Source of the DNA: a bacterium
GTDB lineage: Bacteria; Zhuqueibacterota; QNDG01; DSAB01
NCBI GenBank assembly: GCA_011388275.1
Contig: DSAB01000077.1
Span: 1 to 33,045 of the forward strand
Length of the DNA: 33,045 nt
Direction of reading: 5' to 3'
Positions 24,641 through 31,592 of the stretch are shown in pieces (within the stretch, counting starts at the first letter, position 1; each line of letters begins with the position of its first letter). The notes below the pieces were generated by a model that worked only from the letters and a program-made list of their open reading frames with translations, made no database searches and had not been told where the DNA came from. The translations under genes were made by a program, and so were the position numbers.

Positions 24641-25105
24641 TTAAATGGCGGGATTGCCTTCCCTGGTCCTGCCGATTTCGCGATAATTGGAAAGACGGTA
24701 ATGGTCCTTGCGCACCTCGCGCTGCTGATGCCCGGGCAGAACACGCTTGTACTGAATCTTGATGTTGCCGAAGTTCACCAGAAGACCGATACTGGTTCCG
24801 GTCAGCGAAATATAGCGCAGCATCTGCTGAATCTCAAGATCCCGGAGAGCTTCCTGCGACCGAAGGACCAGGACGACATCATTCATAACCAGAAAATCCA
24901 TTTCCACGGATCCCACGGCCTCGCCCTTGTAGGTTACGTCCACGGTCTTCCCGGATTCGAAAGGAATCTCTTTCTGCGTAAATTCAACTTCCAGTGCACG
25001 GCGGTAAAAATCCGTTGCATATCCCGGGCCCAGAGTCCGGTGCACTTCCATGCAGGCGCCGATGATCTTGTAGATCTTTTCATTCACTTCTTTCATGACT
25101 GTCAT
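24641..25105 (-). CDS. GxxExxY-family protein with altered signature residues
   Basis: 154 residues, GGAGG nine bases before the start. The frame of the family is clear: VHRTLGPGYATDFYRRALEVEF, then KTVDVTYKGEAVGSVEMDFLV, and TGTSIGLLVNFG. In typical members the first motif reads G-x-x-E-x-x-Y and a later strand reads V-E-L-K. Here the Glu position is Thr (GYATDFY) and the E-x-K strand reads VLVLRSQ, so the PD-(D/E)XK-like catalytic pair seems lost. A basic tail of about 35 residues follows the core. These proteins are common and scattered; function is unknown. Confidence 0.8.
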   Translation of the reverse strand: MTVMKEVNEKIYKIIGACMEVHRTLGPGYATDFYRRALEVEFTQKEIPFESGKTVDVTYKGEAVGSVEMDFLVMNDVVLVLRSQEALRDLEIQQMLRYISLTGTSIGLLVNFGNIKIQYKRVLPGHQQREVRKDHYRLSNYREIGRTREGNPAI

Positions 25106-25120
25106 GTATTGGTTCCTCCG

Positions 25121-25891
25121 TCAAGATCGGTTTCGATCATAAATCAACCGCATCCCTTCAAGTGTCAGATCGGGTTCAACCCGATTTACCCTTTTGGTCC
25201 TTTCCGCCACGCAGGCAGCCGCTCCGCCGGTTGCCACGGTTTGAACCCGCTTCCATTTCATTTCATTCTGAATATACTGGATCATGTTGTCCACCATCGC
25301 CACCGCCCCCCACATGATGCCTGACCGCATACTGTCTTCGGTGTTGCGGCCGATCACCGAAGGTGGAAATACCAGTCCCACATGGGGCAATTTGGCGGCC
25401 AGACGGTGCAGTTCATAGGCTGTTCCGCGTAGTCCAAGACTGATGACGCCCCCCGCATACTCTCCTTTTTCGGTGATGATATCAAAAGTCGTGGCCGTCC
25501 CGAAATCGACAACGATCAGCGGACCTCCGAAACGGTGGTATCCTGCCACCGCGTTGCAGATTCGATCGGCTCCGACGGTTCCCGGTGAATCGTAGAGCAG
25601 CACCAGGCCGGTATCAATATCCGCGCCGATCATAAGCGGCTCAATTCCCAGATGCCGATGTGCCATATCACTGAAAACCGACGTCAGAGAGGGTACAACC
25701 GAGGCGATGACAACGCCGCGAATCGAAGCCCCGGATTCCGAAACCTGGTCCATCCACATCTTAAGGAGAATCCAGCATTCATCCGATGTACGCTGGACTT
25801 TGCTCGACATTCTCCAATGGGAGATCAGGGCCTTTTCCCGATACAACCCGAGAACCGTTTCCGTGTTGCCCACATCAATAACCAGAAGCAT
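25121..25891 (-). CDS. coaX: Type III pantothenate kinase
   Basis: 256 residues. CoaX phosphorylates pantothenate, the first step of coenzyme A synthesis, and is not inhibited by CoA. ASKHA-fold motifs are all present: LLVIDVGNTETVLG at the N-terminus, SVVPSLT, DSPGTVGADRICNAVAGYH, IVVDFGTATTFDII and ATGGAA. The length is normal. AGGGG lies upstream of the start. It is cotranscribed with the GxxExxY gene 15 bases downstream. There is no birA gene next to it, which is common elsewhere. Confidence 0.96.
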   Translation of the reverse strand: MLLVIDVGNTETVLGLYREKALISHWRMSSKVQRTSDECWILLKMWMDQVSESGASIRGVVIASVVPSLTSVFSDMAHRHLGIEPLMIGADIDTGLVLLYDSPGTVGADRICNAVAGYHRFGGPLIVVDFGTATTFDIITEKGEYAGGVISLGLRGTAYELHRLAAKLPHVGLVFPPSVIGRNTEDSMRSGIMWGAVAMVDNMIQYIQNEMKWKRVQTVATGGAAACVAERTKRVNRVEPDLTLEGMRLIYDRNRS

Positions 25892-25940
25892 TCCGTGCCC
25901 CTAAAAAAAATATCCGATGAAAGTTCATTCTTCTGCACCC

Positions 25941-26306
25941 TCAACCCAAGCCATTATCTTTCTTTTCCTTTTCGATCTCCCTGACAGCATCCGGCTCGCT
26001 CGTGTACACTTCAAATACCTGCTCCAGCTGAGCGATTCGAATCAGAGACCGGATTCGTTCGCTCAGTTCGCAGAAAACCAGATCTTTGTCGTATCGTTCG
26101 GCCTGTCTCACCCCAAACAGGAAAGCACCCAGTCCGGTGCTGTCCATATGCTCCACATCTTTCAGGTTCAAAATAAAGTATTCGCCCTCGCCCATGAAGA
26201 GTTCCAGCAAGGCGGTTTTCAATTCAGGGGCTTCATGAGAAGTCAGGTTTTTTTCGTTTATCCGGACAATGACGATGTCTCCGATGCTGTTCCGTTCACT
26301 TTTCAT
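25941..26306 (-). CDS. STAS-domain anti-sigma factor antagonist
   Basis: 121 residues forming a single STAS domain: IVIVRINEKNL, FILNLKDVEHMDSTGLGAF, and DLVFCELSERIRSLI. The Ser of HMDSTGLG is the position phosphorylated by an anti-sigma kinase in SpoIIAA/RsbV relatives. No kinase or sigma factor gene lies nearby in the window, so its partner is elsewhere. It lies 11 bases after radC and 49 bases before coaX in the same string. An acidic/basic tail (EIEKEKKDNG) ends it. Confidence 0.88.
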   Translation of the reverse strand: MKSERNSIGDIVIVRINEKNLTSHEAPELKTALLELFMGEGEYFILNLKDVEHMDSTGLGAFLFGVRQAERYDKDLVFCELSERIRSLIRIAQLEQVFEVYTSEPDAVREIEKEKKDNGLG

Positions 26307-26317
26307 AGCTTTCCGCC

Positions 26318-27025
26318 CTATTTAACCAATCCATTTTCCGCGAAAGAATAATACGTGTTTCCTGCCAGGATGACATGATCCAGAACCGGAATCCCCATGA
26401 TTCGGCTGGCATCCATCAGCTGGCGCGTCACACGTTGGTCTTCGGCCGAAGGAGCCGGGTCACCGGACGGATGGTTGTGAATCAGAATAATGCCCGCCGC
26501 CCGATAATCCACCGCGGCTTTGAAGACCTCTCTGGGGTGAACCAGGCTCGCGTTCAGCGTTCCCAGAGTGAGCGCCACGTCCTGAATCAGATTATTGCCG
26601 CTGTCGAGCAGCACCGCGCCGAAACGCTCCTGACTCAAGTCCCGGTATTTGGGTCCCAGAAGCCGGAATACATCGGCAGGCAGCCGAATCCGCTGACGCC
26701 TCTCGGCCGCAACAGCGGCCCGCCGGCCCAGTTCGAAAGCCGCCACCATGCGAGCCGCTCCGGCAGGACCGATGCCCCGAATTCTTGACAATTCGGCCAT
26801 GCCGAGCCCGGCCAGCCGCGCGGGCGATCCGTGCCGGACCATCAATTTTCGAACCACTTCCAGAACCGAAACTCCGCCTCCTCCGGCACCCAGAAGCAGG
26901 ACCAGCAATTCGGCGTCACTCATGGCACCAGGACCGTATCGGTTCAAACGTTCTCTCGGGCGTTCCTGAACCGGCCAGGCCTTAACGGCCCCGGGCCTCC
27001 GGTTTGCTGATCCTCGTGTATTCAT
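26318..27025 (-). CDS. radC: RadC-like JAMM-domain protein
   Basis: 235 residues. The UPF0758 layout is complete: VQERPRERLNRYGPGAMSDA, a helix-hairpin-helix (RIRGIGPAGAARMVAAFELG), and the JAMM/MPN metal site IILIHNHPSGDPAPSAED preceded by HPREVFKAA. The family is annotated as DNA repair but its function is not firmly proven. The start at 27025 has GGGAGG upstream and lies within the last 44 bases of the PHP gene. That is longer than usual coupling overlaps, but the RadC N-terminus cannot be shortened without losing conserved residues. Confidence 0.93.
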   Translation of the reverse strand: MNTRGSANRRPGAVKAWPVQERPRERLNRYGPGAMSDAELLVLLLGAGGGGVSVLEVVRKLMVRHGSPARLAGLGMAELSRIRGIGPAGAARMVAAFELGRRAAVAAERRQRIRLPADVFRLLGPKYRDLSQERFGAVLLDSGNNLIQDVALTLGTLNASLVHPREVFKAAVDYRAAGIILIHNHPSGDPAPSAEDQRVTRQLMDASRIMGIPVLDHVILAGNTYYSFAENGLVK

Positions 27026-27866
27026 ACTCCCCTCCCGTCCGCTCCCTCAATACCTGTTTCATCTCTTCCAGAATGGCATAAGGCAGCCTGTGCTTCCCGA
27101 TGGTGCAGCTGCCGTTCCGGCCTCCGTGACAGTCCGAACCTCCGCTGACCAGAAGCCGGTGCTGCCGTGCTATTTGCTGAAGGTGCCGGGTTCTGGAATC
27201 CGACAGATTCGGGTGAATGATTTCAATACCATCCAGCCCGGCTTTGATCAGCTGAACAATCAATGTGTCGGCAATCTGGTGACCCGCGTGGGCCAAAAAA
27301 GACAGGCCCTGGCTTTCAGCAATCAATCGAATGGCTTTTTCGGGTTTTATCTTATACTTATCGACATAGGCTTTTGATCCGTAACCGATGTAACGATAAA
27401 AGGCCTCCTGAAAAGTCTCCACATAGCCTTTCTCCATCAGAACTTCGGCGAAATGGGGACGGCCGATATTGATCCCTTCGGCCCGTTCTTCGATCTCTTG
27501 AACCGAGATATTCACGCCCTGATCACGGAGATTGCTCACCATCTTGATCGCCCGGTCATATCGGGCTTCTCTGAACCGCTGCAAATAGTCAAGAAGGTGT
27601 TCATCGTTCCTGTCGATAAAATAACCCAGGATATGAATGTCTTTATCTTCATGAAAGGTGCTGAGCTCCAAGCCCGGTACGACTTCCACACCATGCGACG
27701 CACCCGCCTTCTTGGCTTCGGAAAGACCGGCGAGACTGTCATGATCGGTTATGCCGACGGCTTTCAGGCCCGTTCTTTTGGCCTGTTCGACGACCTGAGC
27801 GGGAGTCAGCAATCCATCGGAAAAAACAGTATGAATATGAAGATCAATCCACTGATCCATGATCAT
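26982..27866 (-). CDS. PHP-domain phosphoesterase
   Basis: 294 residues. The N-terminus has DLHIHTVFSDG, with ITDHDSLAGL and GLELST following, the metal ligands of the PHP (polymerase and histidinol phosphatase) superfamily. The later ligands are LAHAGH and SGGSDCHGG. Length and motif order match the COG0613/YciV (RnaseAM, 3',5'-nucleoside bisphosphate phosphatase) group, trimming nucleotides or pAp-like compounds. AAGGG lies upstream of the first ATG (27866); a second ATG two codons later is possible. It is the first gene of a long minus-strand string and overlaps radC. Confidence 0.88.
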   Translation of the reverse strand: MIMDQWIDLHIHTVFSDGLLTPAQVVEQAKRTGLKAVGITDHDSLAGLSEAKKAGASHGVEVVPGLELSTFHEDKDIHILGYFIDRNDEHLLDYLQRFREARYDRAIKMVSNLRDQGVNISVQEIEERAEGINIGRPHFAEVLMEKGYVETFQEAFYRYIGYGSKAYVDKYKIKPEKAIRLIAESQGLSFLAHAGHQIADTLIVQLIKAGLDGIEIIHPNLSDSRTRHLQQIARQHRLLVSGGSDCHGGRNGSCTIGKHRLPYAILEEMKQVLRERTGGEYEYTRISKPEARGR

Positions 27867-27926
27867 GCGTGCCCTTGACTTTCAAACCAGAGCGATTCCC
27901 GGGTTTTTCTTTGTGTTTCCTGCAAA

Positions 27927-27947
27927 CCGAAAAGGAAAAGTTTTCGG
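27927..27947. repeat. Inverted repeat in the divergent intergenic region
   Basis: CCGAAAA (27927-27933) and TTTTCGG (27941-27947) form a perfect 7-bp dyad with a 7-base centre, between the divergent PHP gene and the plus-strand gene at 28024. It could be a regulator-binding site or a small hairpin. A TTGACT motif (27960-27965) points toward the plus-strand gene, but I see no good -10 box for it. Confidence 0.4.
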
Positions 27948-28023
27948 CTGATTTCGGGCTTGACTTTGTCCCCCGGATTTATCAATTTGCGTTCAACAAC
28001 CTATATCGTAAAGGATGGATTCC

Positions 28024-28386
28024 ATGCGGCCGGCCATCATCATCCTGATCGGCATCCTGATCGGTTTTCTGATACGATGCCATCGCTCTGACATATCCCT
28101 TACGGAAGAACAGCTGCGTTTCGTCGACGTGTATACCGAAATCCTGACAATGAAAGACCGCCAGGCCGATGAAGAGATCCAGGCGGATTCAATGCAAATC
28201 ATCCTCCGAAAATATCAATTCACCGAGGAGGAATTCCAAAGACAAATTCAAACTCTCAATGAAGACCCCCGATTCTGGGAAGCCTTCTTTCGGGCTGTGC
28301 TGGATAATATCAGCCAATCAGGCGTCTCCCCTCCCTCGCAATCGAAACCTGATTTCAGCAAATCCGGGGAAGCTGTTCGCCGCTGA
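28024..28386 (+). CDS. Membrane-anchored small protein, unknown function
   Basis: 120 residues from ATG 28024, which has AAGGA eight bases upstream; ATG 28015 overlaps that site. The N-terminus (IIILIGILIGFLIRC) is one membrane span, and the Cys after it may be a weak lipobox. The rest is charged and helical: LTEEQLRFVDVYTEIL, then IILRKYQFTEEEFQRQI. This resembles the small DUF4296-like lipoproteins of Bacteroidetes and related phyla in layout, though I cannot confirm the family. It is the only plus-strand gene right of 3134, and its last 32 bases overlap the 3' end of hypE. Confidence 0.6.
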   Translation: MRPAIIILIGILIGFLIRCHRSDISLTEEQLRFVDVYTEILTMKDRQADEEIQADSMQIILRKYQFTEEEFQRQIQTLNEDPRFWEAFFRAVLDNISQSGVSPPSQSKPDFSKSGEAVRR

Positions 28387-29365
28387 GCATATCGACGATT
28401 CGGTGACTGCCGATCTGTGTCCGCATTACCACCCGTCCCGGGTGTTCCCGGCAGACTCTGCCGATCACGCGGCTGTCACGGCCTCTTGAATCTTTTTTCA
28501 TGGCCTTCAGAAGCGTTTCCGATTCATCCGCAGATACAGATGCCACAACAACGCCTTCATTGGCGATATACAGCGGATCCAGACCCAGGATTTCGCAGGC
28601 CCCGTTGACCGCCTCGGTAACGGGCAGCCATTCTTCGGTCAGTTCGACTCCCAGGGATGCCTGAGAAGCCATCTCATTCAGAACCGCGGCCACTCCCCCC
28701 CGGGTCGCGTCCCGCATGGCGTGAAGACCGGGCGCGGCTTTCATCATGCGGGCCGTCAAATGATTCAGGGGCGCCACATCCGATTCGATACGGCTGGAAA
28801 AACCCAGCTCTTTCCGACTGGTCATCACCGCCATGCCGTGTCTTCCCATGAAACCGTTGATGACCAGCACGTCTCCTTCGTGAACGCGTGACTCCAGCGG
28901 AGGATCCCGCTCAACCACACCGACTCCGGACGTATTGATAAAACACTTGTCGGCCTTTCCATGGGGAATCACCTTCGTATCTCCCGTCACGATGGAGACT
29001 CCGGCTTCGCGAGCCGCAGCCCTGGCCGATTCAACAATGCGTTCCAGATCCGCCAGGGGGAATCCCTCCTCCAGGATGAATCCTGCGCTCAGAAACAGGG
29101 GGCGCGCGCCGGCGACACTTAAATCGTTGACCGTACCGCACACCGCCAGACGCCCGATATCCCCTCCCGGAAAAAACAGCGGATCCACCGTATACGAATC
29201 CGTTGTCAGCGCAATACGCGAAACAGGCAGATCCAGAATGGCGCTGTCATTCAGCAGATCCAGCTGTGGATTGGTGAAAGCCGGCAGAAAGATCTTTTCG
29301 ATAAGCTGCTGCGTGTATCGTCCGCCTCCTCCGTGAGCGAGACGGATTTCCTGAACAGAGCCCAT
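28355..29365 (-). CDS. hypE: Hydrogenase maturation protein HypE
   Basis: 336 residues from the ATG at 29365 (GAGG six bases upstream); upstream in-frame ATGs lack support. HypE dehydrates its own C-terminal thiocarboxamide to thiocyanate, giving the cyanide ligand for the NiFe centre. The protein starts EIRLAHGGGGRYTQQLI. The PurM/AIR-synthase fold is seen in NDSAILDLP, TTDSYTVDPLFFPGGDIG and GDTKVIPHG. The chain ends in PRIC with a terminal cysteine, the residue that is carbamoylated by HypF. The stop codon region overlaps the convergent plus-strand gene by 32 bases. Confidence 0.96.
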   Translation of the reverse strand: MGSVQEIRLAHGGGGRYTQQLIEKIFLPAFTNPQLDLLNDSAILDLPVSRIALTTDSYTVDPLFFPGGDIGRLAVCGTVNDLSVAGARPLFLSAGFILEEGFPLADLERIVESARAAAREAGVSIVTGDTKVIPHGKADKCFINTSGVGVVERDPPLESRVHEGDVLVINGFMGRHGMAVMTSRKELGFSSRIESDVAPLNHLTARMMKAAPGLHAMRDATRGGVAAVLNEMASQASLGVELTEEWLPVTEAVNGACEILGLDPLYIANEGVVVASVSADESETLLKAMKKDSRGRDSRVIGRVCREHPGRVVMRTQIGSHRIVDMLSGEQLPRIC

Positions 29366-29387
29366 GCAAATCCTCATTGAAGTTAGG

Positions 29388-30476
29388 TCAAGCGGGCTGC
29401 CATTGATACTTGTAGTAAGCGGCGCAGCTTCCCTCACTGGACACCATACAGGGTCCTATCGGTTCATCGGGAGTACAGGCCTTGCCGAACAGGGGGCAAT
29501 CCGGCGGTACCGCCAGTCCCTGCAGCACACGGCCGCAGAGACATCCTCGCGTTTCCCGGAAAGGTTCCACGTCCACGGATATGGATTCGGCATCCCGACC
29601 GGCAAAAACATCCCGGATTCTCAGTCCGCTTTCAGGAATGATGCCGATGCCCCGCCACTCCGATTCGCAGGGCTCGAAAACCCGGTCAACAATTTTTAAA
29701 GCCTGCGGGTTTCCTTCAGGCCGCACGGCCCGTGTGTATTGTATTTCGACCGACGGAGTGTCCTGCCTGACCTGTCTGGCCAGCATAAATACGGCCTGGA
29801 CAATGTCCAGAGGTTCGAAACCCGCGATCACGCAGGGCATTTGAAATTCACGCGCCAGAAAGACATACGGTTTCGATCCGATGATCGTGCTGACATGACC
29901 GGGGCACAGAAATCCATCCAGATTCAATTCACCGGCGCACAGGGCGCGCATCGCCGGAGGCATCACCTTGTGGGCGCTGAGAACTTTGTAATTGTCAATA
30001 CCCTGATTCTCCGCTTCCAGAATCGAAGCCGCCACAGTCGGGGCTGTTGTCTCGAACCCGACACCGATAAATACCACGTTTTTGGACGGATTCTGCCTGG
30101 CCAGTTCCAGAGCTTCCAGAGTGGAGGCCACGACCCTCACATCCCGTCCCGCCGCGTGCTCACGATCCAGGCTGGACGTCGAACCCGGCACCTTCATCAT
30201 ATCGCCGAACGTGGCCAGCAGCACGTCCCTCCTTCGGCTCAGAGCCACGGCCCGATCTATAAGCCGATTGGGCGTGACGCAAACGGGACAGCCGGGGCCG
30301 GAAATCAGAGACAGCGTTTCAGGCAGCAGCTGCCGAATACCCGACCGGGCAATGGCCATGGTATGCGTGCCACAGACTTCCATAAACGTCATGAGGCGCG
30401 ATCCGGCCACTTCGTGGATCAGCCCGATGAACTGCTGTACCGCTTCAATCTGCCTGTACTCGTCGATATATTTCAA
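29388..30476 (-). CDS. hypD: Hydrogenase maturation protein HypD
   Basis: 362 residues, an iron-sulfur protein that with HypC assembles the Fe(CN)2CO unit. Motifs: FMEVCGTHT, ISGPGCPVCVTP, GFETTAPT, GFLCPGHVSTIIGS, and the C-terminal cluster ligands RGCLCG, PDCPLFGKACTP and GPCMVSSEGSCAAYY. The only in-frame start before conserved sequence is a TTG at 30476 with GGAG eight bases upstream, and it overlaps the hypC stop by three bases (TTGA). Dependence on that rare codon would favour translational coupling to hypC. Order is hypC-hypD-hypE. Confidence 0.96.
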   Translation of the reverse strand: MKYIDEYRQIEAVQQFIGLIHEVAGSRLMTFMEVCGTHTMAIARSGIRQLLPETLSLISGPGCPVCVTPNRLIDRAVALSRRRDVLLATFGDMMKVPGSTSSLDREHAAGRDVRVVASTLEALELARQNPSKNVVFIGVGFETTAPTVAASILEAENQGIDNYKVLSAHKVMPPAMRALCAGELNLDGFLCPGHVSTIIGSKPYVFLAREFQMPCVIAGFEPLDIVQAVFMLARQVRQDTPSVEIQYTRAVRPEGNPQALKIVDRVFEPCESEWRGIGIIPESGLRIRDVFAGRDAESISVDVEPFRETRGCLCGRVLQGLAVPPDCPLFGKACTPDEPIGPCMVSSEGSCAAYYKYQWQPA

Positions 30477-30691
30477 TCCAGATTCTCCATCTCCTTGAAA
30501 AGCGCCAGAGTCTCCAGAGCCTCCTTCTCGTCAAGAACCTGAATGGCAAACCCGGCGTGCACGATCACATAATCCCCTTCCTGAACATCAGGCACCAGCT
30601 GCAGTCCGACCTCTCTCTCGGTGGTTCCGATCTCAACAAGCCCTCTGTCGCCTTGTATACGAACGATCTTCATGGGTACGGCAATGCACAT
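30473..30691 (-). CDS. hypC: Hydrogenase maturation chaperone HypC
   Basis: 72 residues beginning MCIAVPMKIV, with the essential Cys2 that carries the iron-ligand complex with HypD. GDYVIVHAGFAIQVLDEKEALET completes the family pattern. Start at 30691 has GAGG seven bases upstream. It follows the DUF5658 gene by 10 bases and overlaps hypD. Confidence 0.95.
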   Translation of the reverse strand: MCIAVPMKIVRIQGDRGLVEIGTTEREVGLQLVPDVQEGDYVIVHAGFAIQVLDEKEALETLALFKEMENLD

Positions 30692-30701
30692 GATTTCGCC
30701 T

Positions 30702-31094
30702 CTATCGGATAAAGTGGTAGATGGTAATTTCGTAGATAACCAGCCCCTGGTACAACAGCACCAGGGCTCCGGCGATTTCTTCAAGGGAAAGCAGATTTCT
30801 AAAGACACGCACGCGTCCGTTCCAGAGAAGAAACAACAGTCCGCCGGCCGTCAGAAAGTATTTGACAATGATGAAAAACTCATGACTGACATTCAGAGCG
30901 TAACGCATGACCGGATTGGCTTCCCAGGCTCCGCGCTGCACAAGAAAGATCGTCATGGCCCCGTCAACCAGACACAGCAGCAGAACGATGAAGAGCACAA
31001 ACAGATATTTCAGGCCGAAGACACGTAAAGCGGATTCGGACCAGCCCCCGGGTATCTGCAGGGGCTCAGGATTTTTTTTCTTGTTTCGTACCAT
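30702..31094 (-). CDS. DUF5658-like small membrane protein
   Basis: 130 residues with four hydrophobic segments. The family pattern is visible: FIVLLLCLVDGAMTIFLVQRGAWEANPVMRYAL, then FFIIVKYFLTAGG and VLLYQGLVIYEITIYHF. The DxxxTxxxxxxGxxEANPxM signature is characteristic of DUF5658. Function is unknown. It sits at the head of the hypCDE string with 10 bases to hypC, an unusual partner for hydrogenase maturation. The link may be accidental, or it may act in membrane insertion or sensing. Confidence 0.75.
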   Translation of the reverse strand: MVRNKKKNPEPLQIPGGWSESALRVFGLKYLFVLFIVLLLCLVDGAMTIFLVQRGAWEANPVMRYALNVSHEFFIIVKYFLTAGGLLFLLWNGRVRVFRNLLSLEEIAGALVLLYQGLVIYEITIYHFIR

Positions 31095-31487
31095 CTTCCA
31101 CCCATGCCGCTCGGAAATGAAAGATCTTTTTGCGCTGAAAAGGAATCCGCCGAATCATCGGTTGTCTCCTTTGAATCCCTTTTACCCGCCGGTAAGTGTC
31201 CTGCTGCGTTGACTCCACGGTATTCAAACAATGTCATGCGTTATGATCGCTGTCCGAATGGATCGGTTAAACAGCGTGATCGTCCGGCGGAAAGTTGGGA
31301 TTGCTGCCTGTCGGCTCCTGAATGAAGCAGCCCGAAGATAATCTTGTCAGGCCTTTGAAAGTAAACATTTTTAATGTATTTTCCAATAAAAAACCGCCGG
31401 ACTCCATTTTTATTTTTAACCTGAATAATTCACAAATCTTTGAATGAAAAATGATTTGCTTCTTTTTGATACCGTCTTTATCCCCTC
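31095..31487. other. Gene-free gap before the hypF repeat element
   Basis: About 390 bases between the DUF5658 gene and the MITE-like element. No open frame with a ribosome site or family motif is seen. The right half (31340-31480) is AT-rich and would suit a promoter for the hyp operon on the minus strand, but I could not find a convincing -35/-10 pair. Confidence 0.4.
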
Positions 31488-31592
31488 CATGGATTCCCGA
31501 TAAAAGATTTCGGGAATGACAGCCCCCAAATCGTCATTCCCGCGATTTTCAAACGGGACCGCTCTGCGCAGCAGAGCGGTCTTGAATCCAGG
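31488..31592. repeat. MITE-like palindromic element next to the hypF stop
   Basis: An element of about 100 bases bounded by TGGATTC (31490-31496) and GAATCCA (31584-31590). Inside, ATTCCCGA/TTCGGGAAT form one hairpin and GACCGCTCTGC (31557-31567) pairs perfectly with GCAGAGCGGTC (31571-31581) around a GCA loop. The GGGAATGAC / GTCATTCCCGC segments are typical of dispersed extragenic repeats in many bacteria. It ends at the hypF stop codon and may double as its terminator, although no T-run is seen. Confidence 0.55.
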
